Positions 33,271 through 41,784 of a stretch of DNA of 64,000 nucleotides are shown here, one piece after another. Source of the stretch: Pseudonocardia sp. EC080619-01 (GTDB lineage: Bacteria > Actinomycetota > Actinomycetes > Mycobacteriales > Pseudonocardiaceae); assembly GCF_001420995.1 (NCBI RefSeq), contig NZ_CP012184.1:1906501-1970500 (forward strand), given 5' to 3'. How positions within the stretch are numbered: the stretch's first letter is position 1; each line of letters starts with the position of its first letter. The notes beneath the pieces are model-generated. The model did no database searches. It saw nothing but the letters and a program-made list of their open reading frames with translations, and was not told where the DNA came from. Both the position numbers and the translations under genes were made by a program.

Positions 33271-33299
33271 CCCCGCCGGGCTGGGTGCCGGGCGGGGCT
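33269..33299. terminator. Terminator at the transposon left end
   Basis: AGCCCCGCC-(13 nt)-GGCGGGGCT, perfect 9-bp stem, 26 bp downstream of the ATPase stop. Confidence 0.65.
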
Positions 33300-33324
33300 G
33301 GTGGTCAGGTTGTCGCGGTGGTGG

Positions 33325-34137
33325 TCATTCTGTCGTCACCTCCGTCACGGCGGTGCGTGCGCTGGACTCGTCGACGATGGTCTTGTCGGCGGCGTAGGCG
33401 GCCAGCAGCGACTGCAGCGCGAGGTTGTTGACCGCCCTTGGCGCGCCGCGGCTGGTGGTGTGGATCAGTGAGACGGCGTCGTCGGAGAACAGTGTGTCCG
33501 AGCGGCCGACCAGTGTGAGGTGGTGGCGAAGGTAGCTGACCGTTTCGTCGCCGGTCATGCCGCCGAGGTGGTAGCGCACTGCGATGCGCTGGTCGAGCGC
33601 GGCGAGCATCCCGAGCTTGATCTTGCGGCGGAGGGTGGGTTGGCCGACGAGCAGGCAGGCCAGCGGGCTGCTGGAGTCCATGTCGTGGTTCGTGAGCATC
33701 CGCACCCCCTCGAGTTGCTCGTGGGAGAGCTGGTGGGCTTCGTCGAGGACCACGACGGGGACACGGCCCCGCTCGGCGTACTCGGTGGCCAGCGCGTCGA
33801 GGGCTTGCGGGATCAGGGTGGCCCGGTGCGGGCGGGGAACCCCGCCGAGGGCGGTGACGATGGCGTGCTGGATCCCGCGGGTGCCGACGTCGGGGTTGCC
33901 GAGGTAGATGACGATGTGGCGGGCGGGGTCGATGCCGGCCAGCGCGGCGCGGACCGCGACGGTCTTGCCGACCCCGACCTCGCCGGTGATCACTCCGAGG
34001 GCGTGTTCGCCGATGCACCACTGGATGCGGGCGACCGCTTCGCCGTGGGCGTGGTGACGATGCAGCATTCCCGGCGCGAGGTCACGGCCGAATGGGGTGC
34101 GGGAAAATCCGAAGTAGCCGCTGAGCTGGTCAATCAT
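33325..34137 (-). CDS. ExeA/TniB-like AAA ATPase of the transposon
   Basis: 270 residues, ATG 34137. Walker A GVITGEVGVGKTVAVR, Walker B VPVVVLDEAHQLS, sensor region ACLLVGQPTLRRKI, and RGAPRAVNNLALQSLLAAY at the lid. These ATPases select targets or activate the transposase in Tn7/Tn552/IS21-type elements. Overlaps the 3' end of the transposase by 8 nt, so translation is coupled. Appears intact. Confidence 0.85.
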   Translation of the reverse strand: MIDQLSGYFGFSRTPFGRDLAPGMLHRHHAHGEAVARIQWCIGEHALGVITGEVGVGKTVAVRAALAGIDPARHIVIYLGNPDVGTRGIQHAIVTALGGVPRPHRATLIPQALDALATEYAERGRVPVVVLDEAHQLSHEQLEGVRMLTNHDMDSSSPLACLLVGQPTLRRKIKLGMLAALDQRIAVRYHLGGMTGDETVSYLRHHLTLVGRSDTLFSDDAVSLIHTTSRGAPRAVNNLALQSLLAAYAADKTIVDESSARTAVTEVTTE

Positions 34138-35583
34138 CCTGAGTCTCCTGCGCCTGAAGTTCCGGGATGGTGAGTTCGACTGATTCTGGTTCGACCGGCG
34201 TATTGGAGTGGTGGCGCTCGAGCAGAGCGCTGTAGTTGATACGACCTTCGAGCCGTTCGGTGTGGGTGGTGTCGATCAGCCGTAGGTAGTCGATCCCGGT
34301 CGGTTCCAGGGTGGTGTCGGGGATTTCGGGGCGGGCCTTGGGGTGGGCGTGGCGCCCGATGTGGTGGGCGACCGCGGTCCCGAACTCGCGCCCGGAATAG
34401 CGCACCACCAGTTCGGTGAGATCGAACGGGTCGAACACCAGCTCGACCTTGCGCCCGACCAACAGTTCGTCGACCTGGTAGGTGTTGCCGTGCAGCGAGA
34501 CCGTGGCCGTCTTGGCCACGGTGCGGTGCTCGGACCACAGGAACGCCTCGCGCAGCTGCGCGGGGGTGGGCCGCGGCAACGGGGAAGCCAGCCCGTCGAG
34601 CCAGCGCGCCATCGGCGCGACCCCGCGGTCTCGGAGTGGGTGCGGGGGTGGTACTCAGTCTCGACCCAGGCGGTGAACAAGCGGTTGAGCTCGGCCAGAT
34701 CGGCGATCTCGGCGGCCCGATCGGGAGTGATCTCGACGAGGAACTGCTCCCGGACGGTGCGGAAGAAGCGCTCGATTTTTCCCCTGCCTTGGGGTCGGCC
34801 CGGGGTGGAATGGACCAGCTTGATGCCGAGGCTGGCACAGCCGCGCAGCAGCCACGAGTCGACAAACGCTGAACCATTATCGACATAAATGCTTTCGGGG
34901 ACTCCGCGCGAGGCCAGCGCCGGGCGTAGCGCCGCCGCGAGCCGCACGGTGTCCTCGGAGAACCCGAACCGGGCGGCCATCACCGCCCGGCTCCGGTCGT
35001 CCAGGAACGCGAACAGGTAGACCTTGTGCCCGGCGATCTGCGGGCCGTGCAGTGCGTCGCCGACCCAGAGCTCGTCGGGACGGTCAGCCTCGAAGCGCCC
35101 GAAGGCCGCCGGGGCCGCGGTGAGCCGCTGCTCGTGGCCGGCCTCGTCGACGATCAGTCCCAGCTCGAGGCGTTCGAAGTGGCGCTGCAGGGTGCGTTCG
35201 TTGGGGGCCCAACCGGACTGGGCGCGCAGGATCCGGGTGATCTGTGCGGCGGTGCGGCCCGGGTTCTCCCGCTTGAGCGCCGCCGCCGTCGCGAGCACCT
35301 CGGGCGGGGTCCGGGCAGTGACCTTGGCCGGCTGGGGCACCAGCGCTTCGAACCCGCCGACCCGCCAGGCCCGGACCCACCGGTCGATGGTGTGCCGGGT
35401 GACCTGCACCGGCTCGGCGAACGGGCCCGGATGCGCCCGTTCGGCCAGCTCGCGCACCAGCTTCCCGCGCTGGCGCGCGGTCAGCGTCGGGTCGATCACC
35501 TCCTGGATCAACTCGTAGCGAAACAGCGCCACCCGCCGGGCCCGCTCGGCTCGGCGGCGTGCGTCGTTGTCGGTTTGGCTCAC
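34130..35583 (-). pseudogene. DDE (rve) transposase, frameshifted in its C-terminal part
   Basis: ATG 35583. N-terminal helix-turn-helix units (TARQRGKLVRELAERAH; VTRHTIDRWVRAWRVGGF), then an RNase H-like core with Asp in VGDALHGPQ, Asp in YVDNGSAF and Glu in GRGKIERFFR. After HSETAG the homology moves to the -1 frame at a run of four G (34621-34624) and continues APMARWLDGLASPLP to TVP..ELQAQETQDD at 34130 (Mu-type C-terminal domain). One missing G explains it. A programmed -1 shift is possible, but no slippery heptamer is seen. Confidence 0.75.
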
Positions 35584-35646
35584 CGATCACTCCTCTGTCG
35601 CGGTCGAAGATCGTCCGCGCGGAGCGTCGTGGCCGGAGTGATCACC

Positions 35647-36255
35647 TCACCAGGGGCATCTGGTGTTGATCGACTCCGTCGAGCTCGGCGGGGCCAGCAG
35701 CCGCCCGGACGTCACCGCGCCGGCCAGCTCCCACGGCGACAACCCGTCCACCGTCGCGGCCCAGCGCCGGGTCACCGCTGCCGCCGCGGCCAGCAGCGCC
35801 GCGACCGCATCCCCCGTCCCGGACGAGGCCGGATCGGGCATCGCGGCCAACGGATCCAGCGCCGCCGCCAGCGCGGTGAACTCCACGCGCAGCCCCTCGG
35901 CCCGGGCCCGCCACCGGCGCAGCCAGCCGCGCACCGTTCCCGCCGCCCGACCTACCCGCTCGGCGACCCGTCGGTGCCCCCACCCGGTCGCGGCCAGCGC
36001 CAACGCCGCGCCGATCACCGCCACCAGATCCGCGCGCCGGGCCAGCACCCCCACCGGCAACAGCACGTGCGTGGTGCCGCAGCCCGAACACCGCGCCCGA
36101 CGCGGCCGCAGCCGCCACCCGAGCGCACCCGTCCCGCGCAGCACCCGCGCCCGGGCATGCCCCCACGGCCGCAGCCGACCCCCACACCGGCACTCCAGCC
36201 GACCGGCCACCAGCCGGGCTTCAACCTCTACGACGTTCTTGCCTACCGTGACCAC
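35647..36255 (-). CDS. DUF6431-like zinc-ribbon/helix-turn-helix protein of the transposon
   Basis: About 202 residues from GTG 36255 (an upstream start at 36408 would add 51 residues). Zinc ribbon ECRCGG ... RCSGCG at residues ~18-60, then a helix-turn-helix (GWGHRRVAERVGRAAGTVRGW) and an Ala-rich tail. In actinobacteria this protein type accompanies the same transposase/ATPase pair. It may bind the element ends or regulate transposition. Confidence 0.7.
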   Translation of the reverse strand: MVTVGKNVVEVEARLVAGRLECRCGGRLRPWGHARARVLRGTGALGWRLRPRRARCSGCGTTHVLLPVGVLARRADLVAVIGAALALAATGWGHRRVAERVGRAAGTVRGWLRRWRARAEGLRVEFTALAAALDPLAAMPDPASSGTGDAVAALLAAAAAVTRRWAATVDGLSPWELAGAVTSGRLLAPPSSTESINTRCPW

Positions 36256-36423
36256 GGGCGCCTCCCGCGCGCCTGAGGTGGCCCTCCCGGGACTGGCTGG
36301 TACCCCGACCGGGAGGGCCCACCGCCTCCACCGACGGCCCGACATGATCACGCTGTCGTCGCACACCAACGCCATCGGGCCCCGCACCCGCCCCCACCGC
36401 GTCGTCACCGCGAACGACGGACC

Positions 36424-37099
36424 CCGCTCAACTCGTGGTCACGAGGAGCGTCGGCGAACAAATGACCCTCGGAACCGGAACCACCGCCGAGTCTGGCAGT
36501 ACCTGGTCGACGAGTTCGGTAAGTCTCGCTCTGTCGATACGGCCTACCAGATCTACAAGGCCGACTACCCGGACAAGGCCATGTCCCGACTGACTTTCAA
36601 ACGATACGCGGAGACGCCTCCCGCTGGAACAAAGAACTGGATCTGGAAGATGAACGAGCCCTACAACGACCTGGACGTGCAGGCGCATACGAACTGGCTT
36701 CGCGACTCCGATGACAGCCCTTCCGCTTGGGCTCAGGCCGTCCCCGGTTGCCTTGAGGTCCTGACGCCGGCAGAGCGAAGGGCCGTAGACGCTTTCTACG
36801 AGGGTGAGAACGTCTTCTCCTCCTCGCACCCGTCCCGCAAGTCGTTCTCCCGTGCCAAGGCGAAGCTCGCTGTCGAACTCGATGGTTACGAGACTCTGAC
36901 CGAGCCCGAAGTCGAGGTCCCGGCCGATCTGCTGGAACTCGTAGGAATCAAGACCCGTCGTTCCACGGTCAAGCTCCGCCATTCGATCGAGGGTTCTGGA
37001 CGTAGCTTCCCGGTTCAAGCGATCGTCAGCGATTCTTCCCCCGATGGCGACTCGCTGAATAAGACTGGCCGAATCGCTAAGGGCCTTCCCCGTGCTTGA
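36424..37099 (+). pseudogene. Phage gene lacking its 5' end next to the transposon
   Basis: The open frame runs from the transposon boundary to TGA 37099 with no ATG, GTG or TTG at a plausible position before RRVWQYLVDEFGKSRSVDTA; the first Met is internal (KAMSRLTF). The visible protein (~215 residues) has a helix-turn-helix-like start and a helical middle (LTPAERRAVDAFYEG). The transposon probably removed or displaced the N-terminus. No family recognised. Confidence 0.5.
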
Positions 37100-37262
37100 G
37101 GAAAGGCCAATCCTTCTGACCGCCGAGGAAGTGAGCAAGCTCGGCTTCAACCCTGAAGCACTAGAGCAGGTCGGTTCCTACTACTTCTATGACTACACCA
37201 AGGGCCGAACCATAGAGAAGGCCCTCTACCGGAGTTCGGACCTTGAGCAGGAACTGGAGTAA
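37092..37262 (+). CDS. 56-aa phage protein
   Basis: GTG 37092, overlapping the previous stop, to TAA 37262; its 3' end overlaps the HNH gene by 20 nt. Acidic and aromatic, with LTAEEVSKLGFNPEALEQVG and YYFYDYTKG. No family recognised. Overlaps on both sides support translation. Confidence 0.6.
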   Translation: MLEERPILLTAEEVSKLGFNPEALEQVGSYYFYDYTKGRTIEKALYRSSDLEQELE

Positions 37263-37506
37263 GGGCTCTACAGCAGCCTGGCGGAAGACTCGTCAGGCCG
37301 TGCTGACCCGCGATGATTACAAGTGCCTTATCCGCGGTCCTTACTGTGCTCATAAAGCCACTGAGGTACACCACACAGTAGGCCGTGGTGTGACTGGTGA
37401 TGACATGCGGTACCTGATCAGTGCGTGCCACCCATGCCATGCACCTATCGGCGATCCTACTAAGCACACGCCTAAGCCTAACGTTAATCAATGGTGGAAC
37501 AAGTAA
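37243..37506 (+). CDS. HNH endonuclease
   Basis: 87 residues from TTG 37243. The motif is in order: C in DYKCLI, C in PYCAHKATEVHHTVGRG (His-His), Asn/Asp region DDMRYLISACHPCH with C-x2-C, and PTKH. HNH proteins next to terminase genes are needed with TerL for DNA packaging in HK97-type phages; position two to five small genes before terL fits. Ends overlapping the 35-aa gene by 1 nt. Confidence 0.88.
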   Translation: MSRNWSKGSTAAWRKTRQAVLTRDDYKCLIRGPYCAHKATEVHHTVGRGVTGDDMRYLISACHPCHAPIGDPTKHTPKPNVNQWWNK

Positions 37507-37613
37507 TGAACGAAGAGCCTCGTTGCAACTACTGCGGCGTTTACCTTTCTGCTCCTCAACACTTTCCTTGGTGCCCTACTCGTCAGCCGAACCGTTTTTT
37601 GAGCCAGGGGTGA
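37506..37613 (+). CDS. 35-aa zinc-knuckle micro-protein
   Basis: ATG 37506 overlaps the HNH stop (TAATG). MNEEPRCNYCGVYLSAPQHF has C-x2-C and a further Cys in WCPTRQ, suggesting zinc binding. Its TGA overlaps the next GTG. Confidence 0.6.
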   Translation: MNEEPRCNYCGVYLSAPQHFPWCPTRQPNRFLSQG

Positions 37614-37750
37614 CCCGTCCACATCTGTGCCCCCGCGAATCTCTCTCCCCGCGCCTAGCCCTCAGGCACTGGTTCATGATCGCGTTCGCAGTGACCCTGA
37701 TCGTTGGTGCGTTTCTCGGAGAGCTTACTGCTAAGGATCTGACACCTTGA
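37610..37750 (+). CDS. 46-aa membrane micro-protein
   Basis: GTG 37610 (GTGA overlap) to TGA 37750. A single hydrophobic helix (WFMIAFAVTLIVGAFLGEL) follows a basic N-terminus. Could be an early-expressed holin or antiholin, but the lysis genes are elsewhere. Confidence 0.6.
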   Translation: MTRPHLCPRESLSPRLALRHWFMIAFAVTLIVGAFLGELTAKDLTP

Positions 37751-37965
37751 ACCACTACTGGAATTGCCCGGCGTTGCCCCAGGATCGTGAATCTGAAGCC
37801 CTTTCTAGCCCGGGGGTAGGTGAGAGTACCCCGGAAGCTGAAACGGGCTCTGAGGACGCTCTGGGACCCCCGGAGGAGGCTAGTAGAGACGACGCCTCCG
37901 ACCCTCGTGACGACGCACTAGTGCTAGCCACTCAGGAAGAGGCTTCTGAGAGCGATGATGATTGA
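37747..37965 (+). CDS. 72-aa acidic phage protein
   Basis: TTG 37747 overlaps the previous stop (TTGA). Very rich in Glu, Asp and Ser (PEAETGSEDALGPPEEASRD), no fold expected; such proteins can be DNA mimics or scaffolds. Overlaps the next gene by 11 nt. Confidence 0.55.
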   Translation: MNHYWNCPALPQDRESEALSSPGVGESTPEAETGSEDALGPPEEASRDDASDPRDDALVLATQEEASESDDD

Positions 37966-38215
37966 CCGCTTCGCCATAGACCAGCTCGATGATCTCACTG
38001 TGGCCTTGGCTGAGCTCAAACTCGAAGCCGAGGACGCCCCACTCGTTTGGCTTGCCGAGGAACTGATCCAGCTTATCAAGGGTCAGGGCTCCCCCACTTC
38101 CAAGGCCGCACTCGCTGCGCAGCTCGTGACGGTACTCCGAGAGCTTGGCGCTACACCGGCAGCTCGCGGCGGTACCCGCCCTAGCTCGGATGAACTAGCG
38201 ACCTTCAGAAAGTAA
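37955..38215 (+). CDS. Candidate terminase small subunit
   Basis: 86 residues from ATG 37955. Helical, with DQLDDLTVALAELKLEAED and a Ser/Thr/Arg-rich end. It lies 4 nt before terL, the standard terS place, and its size fits short actinophage TerS proteins; homology cannot be asserted by eye. Confidence 0.5.
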   Translation: MMIDRFAIDQLDDLTVALAELKLEAEDAPLVWLAEELIQLIKGQGSPTSKAALAAQLVTVLRELGATPAARGGTRPSSDELATFRK

Positions 38216-38219
38216 CCTA

Positions 38220-39653
38220 ATGGCGCTGAAACCCCTACCCGGCGCCACTCTTATCGGTTCAACAACTCCACGCTTGTTCACTGAGCCTCTTCAGGAGTTG
38301 ACTCCCGAGACTTCTCTTGGCTTCGAGGCTATCCGCTTCGCCAATGTGATCCTCGGTATCGAACTGCTCCCGTGGCAAGAGTGGTGGCTGATCCACGCTC
38401 TGGAACTCCACGACGGTCGGCTTCGGTACAAGACGGTCGTCACCCTCCTCCCGAGGCAGAACGGCAAGACGGAGCTTCTGTCGATCTTCTCGCTGTACCT
38501 GATGTTCTCGGACCGGGCGAAGCTGATCCTCGGTACGGCCCAGGCGCTCGACATCGCTCGGGAAGCCTGGACGAAGTCTGTCGATCACGCCCAGGCCAGT
38601 CCTCACACGGCTCCTGAGATCAAGGACGTTCGCAGGACCAACGGCGAGCAGTGCATCACCCTCCGCTCGGGTGCCCGGTACAGGATCTCCGCTACTACCC
38701 GGGGCGCCGGCCGAGGGCTCTCGGTTGACCTCCTGATCCTGGACGAGCTTCGTGAGCACCGGGACTGGGATTCGTGGTCTGCGCTGGCTGCTACGACCAC
38801 GGCCCGTCCGGAGTCCCTGAAGGTCGGGATCTCGAACGCTGGGGACTCCAGCTCCGTCGTCCTCAACACCCTCCGAGCTTCAGCACTTACCGGGGACGAG
38901 ACCACTCTCGGTCTGTTCGAGTGGTCCGCTCCTGACGGCTGTGAACTCGATGATCCTGACGCCTGGGTGTCTAGTAACCCCTCGCTCGGGTACCTCATCA
39001 CCGAGGACACCCTTCGCGGCGCGCTGGCAACCTCCACGCCCGCGGTGTTCAGAACTGAGCACCTGTGCCAGACGGTGGAGTCCTTGGACGGAGCCATCGA
39101 TCTTCAGGCATGGCAGTCGTCCGCCGACCCTGGCCTGACGCTGGAGCAGTACCGGGACGATCTCGTACTGGGTCTCGACGTCGCGGTTGACGGAACACAC
39201 GTGTCCCTGGTCGCGGCTGCCGACACCGGTGGAGGCAAGTACCGGGTGGAGGTCATCGCTGCCTGGGACACCCCGGACCACGCTCGTACCGAGCTGCCCG
39301 GAGTGCTCTCCAAGTTCAAGAACCGTCTGTGCTGGGCCCCCAGCGGTCCCGCTGGTGTCCTGGCTCCGGAGCTACGAGGCATCGAAGCGATTGAGCTGAA
39401 GGGCACCGAGGTGGCAGAGAGTTGCCAGGTGTTCGCTGATCTCGTTGCTTCTACTCGATTGACGCATCCCGGCGACCCCCTTCTTTCTACTCAGGTCGCT
39501 CAGGCCTCGAAGTACAACGTCGGAGATGGCTGGCGATTCGCTCGTAAGGGCGGTATCGGATACGTCGACTCTGTCTATGCCGCTGCTTTCGCCGTGTACG
39601 TGCTCCGTACCCAACCTGCCGAGAAGCCACTACCGAAACCATTGGTCGTATGA
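38220..39653 (+). CDS. terL: Terminase large subunit
   Basis: 477 residues from ATG 38220. ATPase: Walker A-like VVTLLPRQNGKTELLS, Walker B VDLLILDELREHRDW. Nuclease (RNase H-like) domain: LGLDVAVDGTHVSLVAA with the first Asp, later ELRGIEAIELKG. This is the HK97/Terminase_1 group, which cuts concatemers and pumps DNA into the procapsid through the portal. Stop overlaps the next start (GTATGA). Confidence 0.92.
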   Translation: MALKPLPGATLIGSTTPRLFTEPLQELTPETSLGFEAIRFANVILGIELLPWQEWWLIHALELHDGRLRYKTVVTLLPRQNGKTELLSIFSLYLMFSDRAKLILGTAQALDIAREAWTKSVDHAQASPHTAPEIKDVRRTNGEQCITLRSGARYRISATTRGAGRGLSVDLLILDELREHRDWDSWSALAATTTARPESLKVGISNAGDSSSVVLNTLRASALTGDETTLGLFEWSAPDGCELDDPDAWVSSNPSLGYLITEDTLRGALATSTPAVFRTEHLCQTVESLDGAIDLQAWQSSADPGLTLEQYRDDLVLGLDVAVDGTHVSLVAAADTGGGKYRVEVIAAWDTPDHARTELPGVLSKFKNRLCWAPSGPAGVLAPELRGIEAIELKGTEVAESCQVFADLVASTRLTHPGDPLLSTQVAQASKYNVGDGWRFARKGGIGYVDSVYAAAFAVYVLRTQPAEKPLPKPLVV

Positions 39654-39811
39654 TTCTTACTGCTATCCAGGCCGCGGGTCTCCTGATTCTGCTTGCTGGA
39701 CTCTTCTTGCTCACGGGACCCGGCTGGACGCTCCTGGCCGCCGGGTTCCTGGTCACCGCCATCGCTACCTTGAAGGAGGTTCAGGATGCTGGGCCGCCTA
39801 CTGACTCGTAA
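39650..39811 (+). CDS. 53-aa membrane micro-protein between terL and portal
   Basis: ATG 39650 overlaps the terL stop and the frame ends 26 nt inside the portal gene. Two hydrophobic stretches (AAGLLILLAGLFLLTG and WTLLAAGFLVTAIATL) form a helical hairpin. Small membrane proteins at this place are recurrent in actinophages; function unknown. Confidence 0.6.
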   Translation: MILTAIQAAGLLILLAGLFLLTGPGWTLLAAGFLVTAIATLKEVQDAGPPTDS

Positions 39812-40952
39812 TCTCCAGTACCAGGTCACGAATACTCAGACCGGGTTCTCGGAGTCTTTCACTATCCTTCAGCCTCCGGACGGACTCGGACCCGAGTACG
39901 GACCTCATTCGACGCTTGGTATCCCCGCCGTCCACCGGTCCGTCACGCTGCTCTCGGACCTGGTCGGCTCGATGCCCTGGCACGCCTACCGGACTCACGG
40001 CGGTCGGGACGCGGAGAAGGTTGACTCCAGACTCCTGGATCAGCCGAACCCGCTGGACACCCGGACTACGACGTTCGCCTCGCTGGTGCTCGACTACCTG
40101 CTCAACGGGAACGCCATCGCTGGCTACACCGCTCGGGACTCTGAGGGCTGGCCCACTGCGATGATCCCCGTTCCTGCTACCTCCGTCATGGTCCAGCTCA
40201 GGGACAACCGCAGGGTCTACCGCATCGGTGACAGGGAGTACGACCAGGACGACATCTTCCACGTCAAGGACCACGCGCTCCCCGGCGAGCTTCGAGGGTT
40301 CTCTCGACTGGAGATGTTCCGAGGTCTGTGGAAGCTCTCCAAGGACCAGGACCGCGCTACCTCCGGTGCCTCTAACTCTGGGGTGCCTACCGGTGTTCTG
40401 AAGGTGAGTAACCCGGACGCCACGGTTGAGGATCTTCAGGCTACGAAGACCGGCTGGATGAACGCTCAGTCCACCCGCTCTGTCGCGGTGCTGAATGCTA
40501 CGACCGACTTCGTTCCGGTTGCTTGGAACCCTTCCGAGGCGCAGCTCCTCGAAGCCCGGAAGCTGACTATCCACGAGATCGGTCTAGTCTTCGGTATCCC
40601 GCTGTCGTTCCTCGGTGTCGAGGCTCAGTCCATGACCTACGAGAATGGCGAGCAGAAGGGTATTGATCTCCTGAAGTTCACCGTCGGCGGTATTCTCTCG
40701 CGGTTCGAGCAGGAGTTCACGAAGGCCCATCCCCGGGGAACCACAGTCAAGGCCAACGCAGACTCGCTTCTCCGGACTGACACGCTGACCCGTTACCAGG
40801 CTCACGAGATCGCTCTCCGAAACAAGTTCCTGATGCCTTCCGAGGTTCGTGCACTGGAAGATCTTCCTGCCATCCCCGGTCAGGACGACAAGTTCCTCAA
40901 CCCGCCGGAGCCTCCTGTAATCGACTCCGACGAGGAGAACCTTAATGACTGA
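39786..40952 (+). CDS. HK97-family portal protein
   Basis: 388 residues, ATG 39786 with GAAGGAGG upstream. Typical segments: STLGIPAVHRSVTLLSDLVG, LDYLLNGNAIAGY, DIFHVKDHALPGELRGFSRL, and FGIPLSFLGVEAQSMTYENGEQ in the stem/wing region. Forms the dodecameric ring at one capsid vertex through which DNA is packaged. Overlaps the protease by 8 nt. Confidence 0.92.
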   Translation: MLGRLLTRNLQYQVTNTQTGFSESFTILQPPDGLGPEYGPHSTLGIPAVHRSVTLLSDLVGSMPWHAYRTHGGRDAEKVDSRLLDQPNPLDTRTTTFASLVLDYLLNGNAIAGYTARDSEGWPTAMIPVPATSVMVQLRDNRRVYRIGDREYDQDDIFHVKDHALPGELRGFSRLEMFRGLWKLSKDQDRATSGASNSGVPTGVLKVSNPDATVEDLQATKTGWMNAQSTRSVAVLNATTDFVPVAWNPSEAQLLEARKLTIHEIGLVFGIPLSFLGVEAQSMTYENGEQKGIDLLKFTVGGILSRFEQEFTKAHPRGTTVKANADSLLRTDTLTRYQAHEIALRNKFLMPSEVRALEDLPAIPGQDDKFLNPPEPPVIDSDEENLND

Positions 40953-41541
40953 ACTCCTGCCCGGAACGAGCAAGCCTGCGAAGGACTCGGGTAGCTCGCT
41001 CCTTATCCGATCTGCCGCCTCTGCTGACGACGTCGACATCAACGAGTCCAAGCGAGAGGTCGAGGGTCTTGCTGTTCCTTATGGTATCGACCAGTTCATC
41101 TCCCAGGACCTGACCGAGCGGTTCGAGCGCGGCGCATTCGCAAAGCAGCTCTCCGCCGCTCACCGGACGTTCTTCACCCGTAAGCACATCACCCAGGGTG
41201 GTTCCGTAATCGGTAAGGCGGTCGAGCTTCGTGAGTCCGCCGAGGGTCTTGTCGGAAAGTGGAAGATCTCGGAGACCCTGATCGGCGACGAGACTCTGAC
41301 CCTGCTCCGTGACGGTGTTCTTACGGGACTGTCCATCGGCTTCCGCGCCCGTCAGAACCGCAGGGACAAGGGAGTGACCGTTCGGACCTCTGCCACCCTC
41401 GTTGAGACTGCGGTAGTCGAGGAGCCGGCCTACGGGGATCTCTCGGTGGTTACCGATGTCCGTGAGATCTACGAGCTGACGAACTCCGAGAAGGCAGCTC
41501 AGATCCTCGCTTCTATCCCTGCACTTCCTAGCCGGACCTGA
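40945..41541 (+). CDS. HK97-type prohead protease
   Basis: 198 residues from ATG 40945. Peptidase U35/S78 features: EVEGLAVPYG, catalytic His in FFTRKHITQGG, Ser in GVLTGLSIGFRAR and the terminal Glu/Asp region VVEEPAYGDLSVV. It cleaves the delta domain of the major capsid protein during maturation. Here it is separated from the capsid gene by 3.5 kb of lysis and fibre genes, an unusual order. Confidence 0.88.
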   Translation: MTELLPGTSKPAKDSGSSLLIRSAASADDVDINESKREVEGLAVPYGIDQFISQDLTERFERGAFAKQLSAAHRTFFTRKHITQGGSVIGKAVELRESAEGLVGKWKISETLIGDETLTLLRDGVLTGLSIGFRARQNRRDKGVTVRTSATLVETAVVEEPAYGDLSVVTDVREIYELTNSEKAAQILASIPALPSRT

Positions 41542-41783
41542 TGGACGACATGACTCCAGAGCTTCTGGAACGTCTCGTCCGAATGGAAACCAAGCTCGAC
41601 CACATCCTGATGCGTATCGACGGGCACGAGGTCCGGATCTCCAAGCTGGAGGACCGAGTCCCTGACCCTGACCACGAGAGCCGTATCCGCAAGTTGGAGA
41701 AGGCTGTCTGGATTGCCTCGGGTATCGCGGCTGCCGCTGGTGGAACTCTGGGAAGCCTTATTGCACCTGTGCTTGGAGCTTAG
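41541..41783 (+). CDS. Holin-like XhlA/DUF2746-type membrane protein
   Basis: 80 residues from ATG 41541, overlapping the protease stop by 1 nt. An N-terminal coiled coil (ELLERLVRMETKLDHILMRI) precedes one C-terminal membrane helix (WIASGIAAAAGGTLGSLIAPVL), the layout of XhlA/holin-like proteins. The amidase gene follows after 1 nt, so it probably makes the membrane lesion or helps release the endolysin. Confidence 0.7.
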   Translation: MDDMTPELLERLVRMETKLDHILMRIDGHEVRISKLEDRVPDPDHESRIRKLEKAVWIASGIAAAAGGTLGSLIAPVLGA

Positions 41784-41784
41784 G

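Larger units (their letters stand above)
33231..36412. mobile_element. Three-gene DDE transposon (AAA ATPase, transposase, DUF6431-like)
   Basis: Higher GC than the surrounding phage DNA and all three genes leftward. The outermost inverted similarity I can see is CGGTGACG at 33233-33240 against CGTCACCG at 36403-36410, with further weak matches (CCGCG); the exact termini and target duplication are not resolved. Related CTGTCGTC motifs repeat at both ends (33332, 36354), as expected for multiple transposase-binding sites. The arrangement resembles Mu/Tn552/IS481-like transposons with an ATPase partner. Confidence 0.75.

Noticed and set aside
34600-34640. Programmed -1 frameshift in the transposase
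   Set aside because: Possible, but the GCGGGGT context is not a slippery heptamer and a single missing G is simpler.
33257-36363. TGCGAC/GTCGCA as the exact transposon ends
   Set aside because: Only six bases match, with no target duplication; a longer but imperfect inverted similarity lies further out, so termini are left approximate.
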